This document shows positions 26,459 to 35,209 of a stretch of DNA of 64,000 nucleotides, one piece after another. A program made the translations under genes and the position numbers. The first letter of the stretch is position 1, and each line of letters starts with the position of its first letter. The notes under the pieces are model-generated. The model was not told where the DNA came from. It searched no databases and was given only the letters and a program-made list of their open reading frames with translations. Source of the stretch: Novosphingobium sp. (GTDB taxonomy: Bacteria; Pseudomonadota; Alphaproteobacteria; Sphingomonadales; Sphingomonadaceae); assembly GCF_027531025.1 (NCBI RefSeq), contig NZ_JAPZQX010000004.1, positions 372,001-436,000 of the forward strand, given 5' to 3'.

Positions 26459-26839
26459 TCAAGCGAATTGCAGCAGTAGCAGCCAAAGATAGGCGACGGT
26501 CAAAGACGTGAATGAGAGCAAGGTAACGATCCGGAACCAGGCTCGGCTTGCGCAGGCATCATTGGTAAAGGCCAGAAACAGGAAAATCTGCGCGTTCATC
26601 CAGCTGCCGAAAGTGAACAGGCCAACCAATATGGGTCCGCCCTTGGCCACATAGCCAGCGAGGACGATGTGCAAAATCCCCATAAAGATATCGTCGATAT
26701 GCGATTGCAGCAGGCGCGCACGACCGGGGATCACCCGCTGCAAAAATGCCGATTGGCGGTGGAGGTAGATCGGCCAGCCCAGCAACACCGCAAAGGTCAG
26801 CTGGATTAGGCCAGAGGTTTCGACAATCCACTCAAGCAT
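26459..26839 (-). CDS. Small four-helix membrane protein, possibly SOI/HAB-mutase-like
   Basis: A 126-residue integral membrane protein with about four hydrophobic segments (near 10-25, 50-68, 70-92 and 103-124). The segment LLQSHIDDIFMGILHIVL (around H47) and GSWMNAQIFLFLAF (around N82) resemble in position and pattern the His-containing helix and the WxN-FxLF helix of styrene oxide isomerase and hydroxylaminobenzene mutase, small four-helix heme-associated isomerases; this is a weak visual match. It is the last gene of the module B run and overlaps the DUF35 gene by 8 bases. No counterpart is seen in module A. Function unproven. Confidence 0.7.
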   Translation of the reverse strand: MLEWIVETSGLIQLTFAVLLGWPIYLHRQSAFLQRVIPGRARLLQSHIDDIFMGILHIVLAGYVAKGGPILVGLFTFGSWMNAQIFLFLAFTNDACASRAWFRIVTLLSFTSLTVAYLWLLLLQFA

Positions 26840-27263
26840 TTCCGGTCACCTCTGGTCGAGCTCCAAACACCGTCCCGTTCGCATAGCGCAGCGCCACCAG
26901 TTCCAACCGGCTGTCGAGCGGCGCGGTCTGTGCGTCTTCCACCAACCAGCACAGGAACCGTAGCCCTGCATCATGATCAATGATGCCGACATCAAGCGGG
27001 GCTGCTTCAATAAAGGCTTCTGGAACCACATGAATGCGCGTGCGGGAATAGAGCGTTCCACCGGCGGACAGGATTTGCCATTCCGTGCGTTGGCCCAAAC
27101 AGTCGGGGCAATCGGGACGGGGGGGGAAGGACAGCCTGCCGCAATCGGCGCAGCGCGTTGTTTGCAGTACGCCCTGATCCAGCCCTTCCCAGAACCAGCG
27201 GGTCAGCTGGCTGTGACGCGGGAGGCGCGGCAGCTTACCCGTACATTTTATCACCGCGATCAT
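26832..27263 (-). CDS. DUF35/OB-fold zinc-ribbon protein, thiolase partner, module B
   Basis: Paralogue of the DUF35 protein at 10174-10596: 143 residues, zinc ribbon CADC (about 38-41) and CPDC (about 52-55), then an OB-fold with GGTLYSRTRIHV and the ending VFGARPE. It should bind the module B thiolase-like protein, whose stop codon its start overlaps by 4 bases (27260-27263). Its own end overlaps the small membrane-protein gene. Spacing of the cysteine pairs is the same as in module A. Confidence 0.88.
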   Translation of the reverse strand: MIAVIKCTGKLPRLPRHSQLTRWFWEGLDQGVLQTTRCADCGRLSFPPRPDCPDCLGQRTEWQILSAGGTLYSRTRIHVVPEAFIEAAPLDVGIIDHDAGLRFLCWLVEDAQTAPLDSRLELVALRYANGTVFGARPEVTGNA

Positions 27264-28456
27264 GGTCCAATACCTTCAAGCATATGGGCCAGAGCGAGAT
27301 TGTAATTGCCGCCTTCGCAAGTGTGCAGCGCGCGGCGCGCGCCCGTAACCTGCCGCGCCCTTGCCCTGCCCGTCACCTGCTCAGCGCATTCGAGCAAGCC
27401 GTAAAGACCGGTTAGAGAGGGAGGGTGGCCGCGCGCGAGGCAACCGCCAGATGTATTGACTGGACGCGCACCGCCGAGCCCACTGATGCCGTCGCGCGCG
27501 GCCCTGCAGCCTTCACCCTTGGCAAACAGGCCTATGGCTTCGGTGACGAGCGCCTCGGTGATCGAACAGGGTGCGTACAGCTCAAACAGGTCCACTGCCT
27601 CCAGCGCGCAGTCCGCATCCGCCAGGCAGTCACCCACCGCCTGCTGCGCTGCTGGAAAAGCCGTGATGTCATGGGCGCGGTCCCCGATTTGGAAATGCCC
27701 GTCATGGGCATAGCCGCGTCCCGACAATCTGGCATAGCGCGCGCCTTTATGCGCCACCAGATCCTCGCGTGCCAGCACGAGGCAGATGGCGCCGTCGGCC
27801 TGGGCCGGAACATCATGCCGCCCCAAGGGGTCGACAATGCGATCCGCTGACAGAATTTCGTCCAACGTGAGGGGTGTGCGGAACTGCGCCAACGGATTGT
27901 CGGCAGCAAAGGCGCGCGACTTGAGGACGATCGCAGCAAGATCGGCTGGTGTCTGTCCGGTTTCGTGCAGATAGCGCGCGGCATCAAGGCCGTACCAGCT
28001 GATTGGCGTCAGGCCATAGATTGACTGGAAATCGACATCGCCAACAACACGGTTGCCCCGTTCCATCGCCACCGGCACCCGCTCGTTCGACTGATAGCAA
28101 AGGCCCAACGCCAGCGCATAGTCGCTGCGACCCAGCCGGATCGTGTCGGCAGCCATGTCAAAGGCCAACCCACCCGTCAGCCCCATGATGCCAACCTCGG
28201 CCAGCATCGCCCGGCATTTGAGGCCAAGCCGCGAGGCCATCTGCACGGCAAAGCCCAATTGTTCGGTTGAAGGCGGGTTGCTGGCAAACAATGCGGCACC
28301 CACCTGATCGGGGCCAATGCCTGCCATGGCCAGCGCATCGCGCACGACCGGAAACAGCCGGTCGGCTTCGGGAACTATGCCCCGCGCACCCGGCCCAGGC
28401 ATGTATTTGCCAACGCGCAGCGCCGACCATCCGGCGATGGCAACGCCGTGCGTCAT
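27260..28456 (-). CDS. Thiolase-superfamily protein (SCP-x/Ltp2-like) without N-terminal cysteine, module B
   Basis: Paralogue of the 8978-10177 product; 398 residues from ATG 28456, which overlaps the ligase stop (ATGA). A longer frame exists but would run back into the ligase gene. Landmarks are GGCLARGHPPSLTG near 337-350 and CEGGNYNLALAH from C380. At the position of the thiolase nucleophile the sequence is AEVGIMGLTGGLAFD (86-100), again without cysteine, and ELYAPCSIT carries Y294. The two paralogues share VGDVDFQS-YGLTPISWY around residue 140-155, so the substrate pocket is probably similar. Pairing with a DUF35 protein suggests an Ltp2-type aldolase or a related acyl transferase (inference). 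Confidence 0.8.
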   Translation of the reverse strand: MTHGVAIAGWSALRVGKYMPGPGARGIVPEADRLFPVVRDALAMAGIGPDQVGAALFASNPPSTEQLGFAVQMASRLGLKCRAMLAEVGIMGLTGGLAFDMAADTIRLGRSDYALALGLCYQSNERVPVAMERGNRVVGDVDFQSIYGLTPISWYGLDAARYLHETGQTPADLAAIVLKSRAFAADNPLAQFRTPLTLDEILSADRIVDPLGRHDVPAQADGAICLVLAREDLVAHKGARYARLSGRGYAHDGHFQIGDRAHDITAFPAAQQAVGDCLADADCALEAVDLFELYAPCSITEALVTEAIGLFAKGEGCRAARDGISGLGGARPVNTSGGCLARGHPPSLTGLYGLLECAEQVTGRARARQVTGARRALHTCEGGNYNLALAHMLEGIGP

Positions 28457-29988
28457 CTTGCCCTTTCCAGTTCCGCCAGCCATTCATCGCGCAGCAGACG
28501 TTTGCGCACCTTGCCAGAATCTTCGCGCGGCAGGGCGTCAATCGCGCGGATCAGCTTGGGCAATTTGAAGTCGGCCAATCGCTCTTTGAGGAAAGCGCGC
28601 AGTTCCGTCTCCGCCACGGGCGCGCGATATTGCAGCACGGCAGCTACCTGTTCGCCAAACTCGGCATGGGGCAGACCAAACACGGCAGCATCGGCGACAG
28701 CGGGATGGCCAAGCAATGCTGCCTCGATTTCCGCCGGATAGATATTGACCCCGCCTGACAGGACCATGTCGGTCCGCCGATCGCTGATCGTCAGAAAGCC
28801 GTCGGCATCGAGCGCCCCAATGTCGCCCGTCACAACAAAGCCGTTACGGCGCAGCGATGCAGTCTTCTCCGGCGCATTGTGGTAATAGACAGCGTCCGTT
28901 CCCGCATGGCGCACGCAAATGTCTCCGGCCATGCCTGTCGGCAGATCTGCACCACCTTCATCCATGATGCGGATATCGACGCCCGGGGCAGCGCGACCGA
29001 CCGAGCCGGGATGGGCGAGCCATTCGGCAGAGGTGCTGCAGGCGACGATGCCCAATTCGGTCATCGCGTAATATTCACGCACTACTGGCCCCAACCAGTC
29101 AATCATCGCGCGCTTCACGTCGCTTGGACAAGGTGCGGCGCCATGGGTGATGGCAACCAGACTCGACAGGTCATGGCGGCGGCGCACCTGATCGGGCAAG
29201 GCCAGCAGCCGGTTGAACATGGTTGGCACCATGTGCAGATGCGAGACGCGGTGCTGCTCTATCAGCGCAAGCAGTTCGGCAGCATCAAAGCGCGGTTGCA
29301 GGATCACCATGCCGCCCAGCCGCAGCGCATTGGTCGCATAGGCAAAAGGCGCGCTGTGATAGAGCGGGCCGGTCATCACCGTGGCCGTCACTTTGCCATC
29401 GGCCAAGCCAAACGCCGTCACGGTTCGCTCGGTCACTGCGACCTGAACGTCGGGCGGCAGGGTTTCGCGCTTGACTGCCTTGGGATGGCCGGTTGTTCCC
29501 GACGTGTAGAAGAGCGCAGGCGGCGGTGCAGGATGGGCTTCTTCCCATGACTCCGCGACTTGCGCCGCCTCACTGAGCGCCACGTCGCCAGCGCGCAGCG
29601 AGCATTGCGCCTCGCTCAAGCCGTAGGCGGCGGCGATCTCCGGCGCGACGGCTTCGATGAAGACTGGTCTATCGCCAAAGGCGGCGCGCATCGCGTCTGT
29701 TGCCAGATCGGCATGGGCGATCACGACCTTGGGCGCGCAATCGGCTATGATATAAGCGACTTCTGCAGGTTTCAGATGCCAGTTGACCGGCGTGATGCAG
29801 GCCCCAAGCCGCCGCGCTGCTTCGTTAAAGACGAAATAGCCAAAGCCATTGCGCGCGAGCAGAGCAACCACATCGCCCGCGCCCACGCCATGTTCGGCGA
29901 GTACGCGCGCCGCGCCCTTGGCTGCCGCAGTCAGCGCGCTTCGGCTGAGGCTGCGCTCTCCCGACAGGATCGCGATCGTGTCTGTCAC
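28453..29988 (-). CDS. AMP-dependent acyl-CoA synthetase, module B
   Basis: ATP-dependent acid:CoA ligase of 511 residues, the same length as its module A paralogue. Motifs: LFYTSGTTGHPKAVKR near residue 160, YYAMTELGI near 305, TGDIGALDADGFLTISDR near 385, GGVNIYPAEIE, and a C-terminal EDSGKVRKRLL probably carrying the catalytic lysine. The start is GTG 29988, with AAGGAAGGG just upstream; an overlapping ATG at 29990 is out of frame. It lies 9 bases after the reductase stop and overlaps the thiolase-like gene by 4 bases. Predicted role is activating the carboxylate made by the GMC and ALDH enzymes of this operon. Confidence 0.9.
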   Translation of the reverse strand: MTDTIAILSGERSLSRSALTAAAKGAARVLAEHGVGAGDVVALLARNGFGYFVFNEAARRLGACITPVNWHLKPAEVAYIIADCAPKVVIAHADLATDAMRAAFGDRPVFIEAVAPEIAAAYGLSEAQCSLRAGDVALSEAAQVAESWEEAHPAPPPALFYTSGTTGHPKAVKRETLPPDVQVAVTERTVTAFGLADGKVTATVMTGPLYHSAPFAYATNALRLGGMVILQPRFDAAELLALIEQHRVSHLHMVPTMFNRLLALPDQVRRRHDLSSLVAITHGAAPCPSDVKRAMIDWLGPVVREYYAMTELGIVACSTSAEWLAHPGSVGRAAPGVDIRIMDEGGADLPTGMAGDICVRHAGTDAVYYHNAPEKTASLRRNGFVVTGDIGALDADGFLTISDRRTDMVLSGGVNIYPAEIEAALLGHPAVADAAVFGLPHAEFGEQVAAVLQYRAPVAETELRAFLKERLADFKLPKLIRAIDALPREDSGKVRKRLLRDEWLAELERAR

Positions 29989-29997
29989 ATCCCTTCC

Positions 29998-30987
29998 TTA
30001 GCGGTTCACATCGATGACGATACGGCCACGCAGCTGCCCGTCGAGCAACTGGGTGGCAAGCTTGGGAAGATCAGACATCGACCGGATGTCGAACACGGCC
30101 GCCAGTTCGGCAGGGGCAACCAGCCGGGCCAGGTCGTCCCATGCCCGTTGCCGCCGGGGTTGGGCAGCCATCACCGAATCCACCCCGCGCAGCGTCACCC
30201 CGCGCAAGATGAAGGGCATTACGGTGGTGGGTAGATCGGCGCCCCCAGCAAGCCCGCAGGCCGCGACAATGCCTTCATAGCGGGTCTGCGCCAGCATCGT
30301 CGCCAATGTCTTACTGCCCACACAGTCGATCCCCGCGGCCCATACTTCCTTTTCAAGCGGGCGCGGATCGCGGTCCAGTTCGGCCCGGTCGATCACATCG
30401 ACCGCGCCCAGTTCGCGCAGATAGGGTTCGGTTTCGGGTCGTCCGCTCACCGCGACAGCTTGATAGCCCAGCTTGGCGAGCAGCAGCAGAGCGACCGAGC
30501 CAACGCCGCCCGAGGCGCCCGAAACGCAAATCCGCCCGTCACCCGGTGTTACGCCGTGATCCTGCAAAGCGTGCACGCATAGCATCGCGGTATAGCCCGC
30601 TGTGCCGATCGCCATGGCCTGCTCCGGTGCAAAGGCCTCGGGCAAGCGCACCAGCCAGTCCGATGAAACGCGCTGGTATTGGCTGTAGCCGCCCCAGACA
30701 GTCTCTGACATGCCAAAGCCGTTGATCACCACACGGTCGCCCGCCTTCCAGTCTTGATGCGCCGATTCCGCGATCGTGCCCGCAAGATCGATCCCGCACA
30801 CCATCGGCATGGACCGGCAAATCTTGCCGCGTCCCGACACCGCCAGCGCATCCTTATAATTGAGCGAGGAGTAATCGATCTTCACCAGCACATCGCGGTC
30901 CGGCAGATCGTCGAGCGTCAGCGTTTCCAGCGTCCCTTGTGAGCGGCGGTCCACTTCGCGGGCAACGATGGCATTGAATTCAGTCAT
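29998..30987 (-). CDS. AcuI/YhdH-like MDR-family NADPH oxidoreductase, module B
   Basis: Paralogue of the 6381-7415 product, 329 residues. It shows YSSLNYKDALAVSGRGK, GIDLAGTIAES, the Rossmann VSGASGGVGSVALLLLAKLG near 155, and a long shared stretch ending in MPFILRGVTLRGVDSVMA. Members of this group reduce acrylyl-CoA or related 2,3-unsaturated acyl-CoAs. It lies between the DUF2817 gene (15 bases upstream) and the ligase gene. The presence of this reductase in both modules indicates that a double-bond reduction is part of the pathway rather than incidental (inference). Confidence 0.87.
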   Translation of the reverse strand: MTEFNAIVAREVDRRSQGTLETLTLDDLPDRDVLVKIDYSSLNYKDALAVSGRGKICRSMPMVCGIDLAGTIAESAHQDWKAGDRVVINGFGMSETVWGGYSQYQRVSSDWLVRLPEAFAPEQAMAIGTAGYTAMLCVHALQDHGVTPGDGRICVSGASGGVGSVALLLLAKLGYQAVAVSGRPETEPYLRELGAVDVIDRAELDRDPRPLEKEVWAAGIDCVGSKTLATMLAQTRYEGIVAACGLAGGADLPTTVMPFILRGVTLRGVDSVMAAQPRRQRAWDDLARLVAPAELAAVFDIRSMSDLPKLATQLLDGQLRGRIVIDVNR

Positions 30988-31002
30988 CGGTATTTCTCTT
31001 CT

Positions 31003-32100
31003 TTAGTCTTCAACAAGACCAGCAATCGCCTGCCGGATCGCGTGTCTCGATTTGTCCCACACAGTGGCCCGCCATTCGGCATCATCGGGGTTGAAATGCC
31101 TGGCGAGCGCCGCTTTGATTGCCCGCGCTTCGGCGGGGTCGCAGTCCCCATTGTTGCTGTTGAGCCAATGTTCCTGGCCCAGTGCCTCGGACCCCCGGTC
31201 GAGGGGATAGGTTCCAAATTCGAGCACGACAGCGGTAACCTCAACACTCGGCAATGCGGCCTCATATCCGTCGCTGCTATGGCCGGTGACGGGATAGTAC
31301 CCGGGATCATCCTGATCGGGATCGTTGGGTGCCAGAACGGCATCGCCGTACCAGCGCCGTGCACGCGCCAGCCCTTCGCCGGTATGAACCACGACACCAA
31401 GCAATTCGCCCCAAGGTCCGATGCCGCTGTGATAGTCCAGCGTCGCTACGCGCCGCGCAGGACCGCCATGCTCGCGCAACAACCCGCTGATCGTGCGGTT
31501 GGTCCATTCCGCAGATTGGCCGCCATAGAAAACGCCGTCGGGATAGGCATATTGCCCCCCAAATTGCGCCGCGTTGAACCGCGCATCGCCCCATTCAGCA
31601 CGTAAGGCGGTCAATACGGCACGTGCACTGTCACCTGCCTCACCCGGCCGATCGGCGTCGGCCAAATGCGGATGGAGCCGAGGATAGTCGGCATTTCCCG
31701 GTAGAGGCCGCGTAAAGTCCAAAAAGTTGCGGCATGGGTCGACATTGTTCTCGTTGACCCGGCGACCATGCGCCGATCCCCATGGATTGATCGCATGCAC
31801 CAGCAACACGGCCATCCCGTCCGGCAAGCTGGAGAAATACCCGCTCGCGATCAACGCCGCCTGACACATGGAGCCGCAATACAGCTCTACCCCGTGCATG
31901 CCTGATGTGAGCACAAGCAGCTTGTCGGCGTCGTGCGGGCCAATCCGAACGGCATCGGTCGCTAACTCATCGCCTTCGGGGCCGCGCAGGGGATGGACGA
32001 TGCTCTGGACAGAAAGCCCGTTCTGCTCAGCGGCTTTCAGGAAGAGCCCGCGCGCGGTGCGATAGTCATGCGCGAACCAGGGCTCGATCTCTGCTAACAT
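31003..32100 (-). CDS. DUF2817/M14-like metallohydrolase
   Basis: A 365-residue protein of the DUF2817 group, related to zinc carboxypeptidases (M14) and the aspartoacylase/succinylglutamate desuccinylase fold. Candidate zinc ligands are H69 and E72 in TSGMHGVELYCGS and a histidine in TLDYHSGIGPWG near residue 222; INPWGSAHGRRVNENNVD is a conserved family stretch (about 109-126). There is no signal peptide. It could hydrolyse an amide or ester conjugate of the pathway substrate. ATG 32100 overlaps the ALDH stop by one base (TGATG). Module A lacks it and has the TauD-type dioxygenase in the equivalent place after ALDH. Confidence 0.75.
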   Translation of the reverse strand: MLAEIEPWFAHDYRTARGLFLKAAEQNGLSVQSIVHPLRGPEGDELATDAVRIGPHDADKLLVLTSGMHGVELYCGSMCQAALIASGYFSSLPDGMAVLLVHAINPWGSAHGRRVNENNVDPCRNFLDFTRPLPGNADYPRLHPHLADADRPGEAGDSARAVLTALRAEWGDARFNAAQFGGQYAYPDGVFYGGQSAEWTNRTISGLLREHGGPARRVATLDYHSGIGPWGELLGVVVHTGEGLARARRWYGDAVLAPNDPDQDDPGYYPVTGHSSDGYEAALPSVEVTAVVLEFGTYPLDRGSEALGQEHWLNSNNGDCDPAEARAIKAALARHFNPDDAEWRATVWDKSRHAIRQAIAGLVED

Positions 32101-33590
32101 CAGTCGCCAAACACATATTGGATGGACTTGAGGCGCGTGTAGGCGTCAAACCCGACCATGCCGCCTTCGGCGCCAAAGCCTGATTGCTTCCACGGTTCGG
32201 ATGCATGCGCTTGCCAGCAGCCCGGCTTATTGCTGATCGCCGAATTGATCGCGACCCTACCTGCCTCCAGGGCATCGCCCAGCCGGTGCGCGCGTGCAAA
32301 ATCGGTGGTCCAGGCGGTGGCGGCCAGTCCATAGTCGCTGTCGTTGGCAAGCCGCAGTGCCTCGTCTTCGCTGTCGAAGCGGGCAAGAGCAATGACGGGA
32401 CCGAAGATTTCCTCGCGCATCAACGCATTGTCGGCAGGCACATCGACGAACAAAGTCGGGCCGACATAATATCCGCCTTCAGGCGCGGCGGCCTTGCGAC
32501 CATCGAGCAGTAATTTTGCTCCAGAAGCTTCGCCGGCTGCGATCGCCGCGCAGACCTTTTCATATTGCGCCTTGCTCGCGAGTGGTCCGAAGGCGCAGCC
32601 GCCGCTATGGGGATGCGCAGGCTGGATCGATTTCAGATGAACGAGCAGAGCCTCGATCAGCCCATCTGCCGCGCCGCGCTCGACATAGAGGCGTGAGCGC
32701 GAGACGCAGACTTGCCCCTGGTTCCACAGAGCAGCACCGCTACAGGCCTGGGCAAGCGCAGTCGCGCCCAGGCTGGCAATGGCATCTGCAAAGACGATTT
32801 GTGGCGATTTTCCGCCGCACTCAAGCAAAACCGGTTTGAGTGATTGCGCTGCTGCGGCCGCCATCACCTTGCGGCCGGTCGCGGTGGAGCCGGTGAAGGT
32901 CACCATGTCCACGCCCGGATGGCTGACCAGCCAATTGCCAACTTCGGGTCCGCCCGTGACGACACTGATGACGCCGTCCGTAATCCCCGCCTGCTGCGCG
33001 AGTTCCGCCAGCAGCAGGGTCGAACCGGAAGCGATCTCAGACGGTTTGAGGACGATGCAATTACCGGTCGCCAAGGCCGGGCCGGTCTTTAGCGCGGCAT
33101 TGATGATGGGGAAATTCCACGGCACAATTGCACCGACAACGCCGCGCGGCAGACGCTGCTGCACCTCCAGCCTGCCGACCTCATGCGGTGCGGTCGCGCC
33201 CAGCCTTTTGTCGATCGCTTGCGCCGCATAAGCGATGAAGCCCGCCGCGACATGCGCATCGAAAACCGCATCGCCCATCGGCTTGCCCATTTCGATGCTG
33301 TCGAGCCGGCCTAATTCCTCAGCATGGGCCGACACCAGCCGCGCCAATTCGAGCAATTGCGCCTGGCGCTCGCCGCTGCTCAGATTGCGCCAGCCCGCGT
33401 CCCACGCGGCGCGCGCCGCTTGAACGGCGGCATCTACGTCACTTTGTGAACAAAGCGGCAGCGATTGGCCGGTCTTGCCATCGGCCGGATTAAGCCGATC
33501 CATTTCGCCAGCACCTCCTGCCTGCCGAGCTCCGCCAAAGAAGGGGCGCAAGTCAGTGGCAGTTCCAGTCAGCTTGATTTCGGCGTTCAT
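32100..33590 (-). CDS. NAD(P)-dependent aldehyde dehydrogenase, module B
   Basis: Aldehyde dehydrogenase of 496 residues: N159 in PWNFPIINA, K182 in VLKPSEI, E257 in LLECGGKSPQ, nucleophile C295 in NQGQVCVSRS. It should oxidise the aldehyde from the GMC dehydrogenase encoded upstream, with which it overlaps by 4 bases (33587-33590). The next gene overlaps by one base. Compared with the paralogue at 1986-3467, it has an extended N-terminus (LRPFFGGARQAGGAGE) but the same core motifs. Equivalent in class to PegC. Confidence 0.9.
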   Translation of the reverse strand: MNAEIKLTGTATDLRPFFGGARQAGGAGEMDRLNPADGKTGQSLPLCSQSDVDAAVQAARAAWDAGWRNLSSGERQAQLLELARLVSAHAEELGRLDSIEMGKPMGDAVFDAHVAAGFIAYAAQAIDKRLGATAPHEVGRLEVQQRLPRGVVGAIVPWNFPIINAALKTGPALATGNCIVLKPSEIASGSTLLLAELAQQAGITDGVISVVTGGPEVGNWLVSHPGVDMVTFTGSTATGRKVMAAAAAQSLKPVLLECGGKSPQIVFADAIASLGATALAQACSGAALWNQGQVCVSRSRLYVERGAADGLIEALLVHLKSIQPAHPHSGGCAFGPLASKAQYEKVCAAIAAGEASGAKLLLDGRKAAAPEGGYYVGPTLFVDVPADNALMREEIFGPVIALARFDSEDEALRLANDSDYGLAATAWTTDFARAHRLGDALEAGRVAINSAISNKPGCWQAHASEPWKQSGFGAEGGMVGFDAYTRLKSIQYVFGD

Positions 33591-35206
33591 TGCACGGTCT
33601 CCGGCGTCTTGGCCTGTTGCTTGATCAAGTCAGCGCCCCTTTCGCCGATCATGATCGCGCTAGCGTTGATGTTGCCCGCTGGCAGCGTCGGCATCACTGA
33701 TGCGTCCACCACCCAAAGCCCGGAAACGCCGCGCACCCGCAACTCCGGATCAACCACCGACGCAGGATCGCTTCCCATCCGGCAGCTGCAGGAGACATGG
33801 TACATCGGGAAAGCGAATTGCCGGATATAGCGTTCCAGCTCAGCATCGCTTTCAACTTCTGCGCCCGGCAGCCGCTCATCGACCAACACATCACGGAACG
33901 GTTCGGCATTGGCAATCTTGCGCAAAATGCGGCAACCCGCCACCATCTGATCGACTTCGCTCTGCTCGCCGAGCAAAGGGTAGTTGATCAGCGGCTTGTC
34001 CTTGGGGTCGGCCGATTTGAGTCTCACGGTCCCGCGCGATTCCGGGCGAGCGAGCCCCACGGCAAGGCCAACGCTGGGCTTGTTGTAGAGTTTTGGTCCG
34101 CGCTCGTCGAAATCGTAGGAAAAAGGCGAAATGATGAGCTGCACATTGGGTGCAGCATAACGATCATCGGTCTTCACCAGCGCCTGGGCATGGCCGATCC
34201 CGGTGGTCAGCGGCCCGCGCCCGCGAAAGATGAAATTCATCCCGTGAAGCAGGTCGGAAACGGGATTGCGGTTCGCTCCCAGCGACGGCTTGTTGACGTG
34301 AAAACTCATGATGACCGCAGGATGCTCCTGCAGATTTGCACCGACGTCGGGGCTGTCCACCACCATTGGGATCTCGTGTTGCGCCAGTTCCTCGGCAGGC
34401 CCAATGCCCGATAACAGCAGCAATTTGGGCGAAGCGATCGCTCCCGCTGACAGCACCACGCCCTTGCGTGCGCGTACTTCCATCCCACGGCCATTTTTCG
34501 AATAGCGCACGCCGACCGCGCGACCACCCTCGATGATTATCCGTTCGACGAAGGCTTTCAATTCCAAAGTGAAATTGGCCCGCTTGCCCTTGATACCGCG
34601 GATATAGGCCTGCGCCGTTGAATGCCGCCAGCCGTCCTTTTGCGATGCATCGCAATAGCCCACGCCTTCCTGGCTCGCACCGTTCAGATCATCATTGCGC
34701 GGAATGCCAATTTTCTCCGCCGATTTGACCCAGAGGTCGGTCAACTCATTGGGTACGCGCGTGCGATCAACATGCTGCGGGCCCTGGCCGCCACGCCAAT
34801 CGTCACTGCCCAGCGCATAGCTTTCCATCTTGCGGAAATAGGGCAGGACGCCGGCATAGTCCCAGCCTGTGGCCCCATTCTGTGCCCACAGGTCATAGTC
34901 CCAGGCATTCCCCCGCACGAACATCATGCCGTTGATCGAACTGCCGCCGCCCAGCACTTTGCCGGCCGGCCAGATGTCCACACGGCCATCGCGTGATGGA
35001 TCGGGCTCGACGTCATACATCCAGTTGAACTTTGGGCTGGCGATGGCCAGCGCGCTGCCCGCCGGGATGCGCGTAAAGGGGTGCATATCGCTGCCCCCCG
35101 CTTCAAGAAGGAGCACCGATGTGCCCGAATCTTCGCTCAGCCGGTTGGCGACAACAGCCCCCGCTGAGCCGCCACCGATGATGATATAATCAAATTGCTT
35201 GAACAT
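33587..35206 (-). CDS. GMC-family FAD-dependent alcohol dehydrogenase, module B
   Basis: A 539-residue GMC oxidoreductase with GGGSAG at 11-16, LLLEAGGSD near 35, and the C-terminal GNINASAIMIGERGAD. The catalytic-histidine segment reads MYHVSCSCRMG, whereas the module A enzyme and most relatives read HPSGTC; this change next to the histidine could alter substrate preference. The start codon ATG 35206 is 4 bases from the permease stop. It is expected to oxidise a primary alcohol to an aldehyde, as PegA does with polyethylene glycols. Confidence 0.9.
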   Translation of the reverse strand: MFKQFDYIIIGGGSAGAVVANRLSEDSGTSVLLLEAGGSDMHPFTRIPAGSALAIASPKFNWMYDVEPDPSRDGRVDIWPAGKVLGGGSSINGMMFVRGNAWDYDLWAQNGATGWDYAGVLPYFRKMESYALGSDDWRGGQGPQHVDRTRVPNELTDLWVKSAEKIGIPRNDDLNGASQEGVGYCDASQKDGWRHSTAQAYIRGIKGKRANFTLELKAFVERIIIEGGRAVGVRYSKNGRGMEVRARKGVVLSAGAIASPKLLLLSGIGPAEELAQHEIPMVVDSPDVGANLQEHPAVIMSFHVNKPSLGANRNPVSDLLHGMNFIFRGRGPLTTGIGHAQALVKTDDRYAAPNVQLIISPFSYDFDERGPKLYNKPSVGLAVGLARPESRGTVRLKSADPKDKPLINYPLLGEQSEVDQMVAGCRILRKIANAEPFRDVLVDERLPGAEVESDAELERYIRQFAFPMYHVSCSCRMGSDPASVVDPELRVRGVSGLWVVDASVMPTLPAGNINASAIMIGERGADLIKQQAKTPETVQ

Positions 35207-35209
35207 GTT

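Noticed and set aside
28604..28617. A 14-base match (TCCGTCTCCGCCAC) to the 3' end of tRNA-Ser, considered as the second attachment site of the island.
   Set aside because: It is in inverted orientation relative to the tRNA copy at 46568-46581 and lies inside the intact acyl-CoA synthetase gene, whereas an attachment repeat should be direct and at a boundary.
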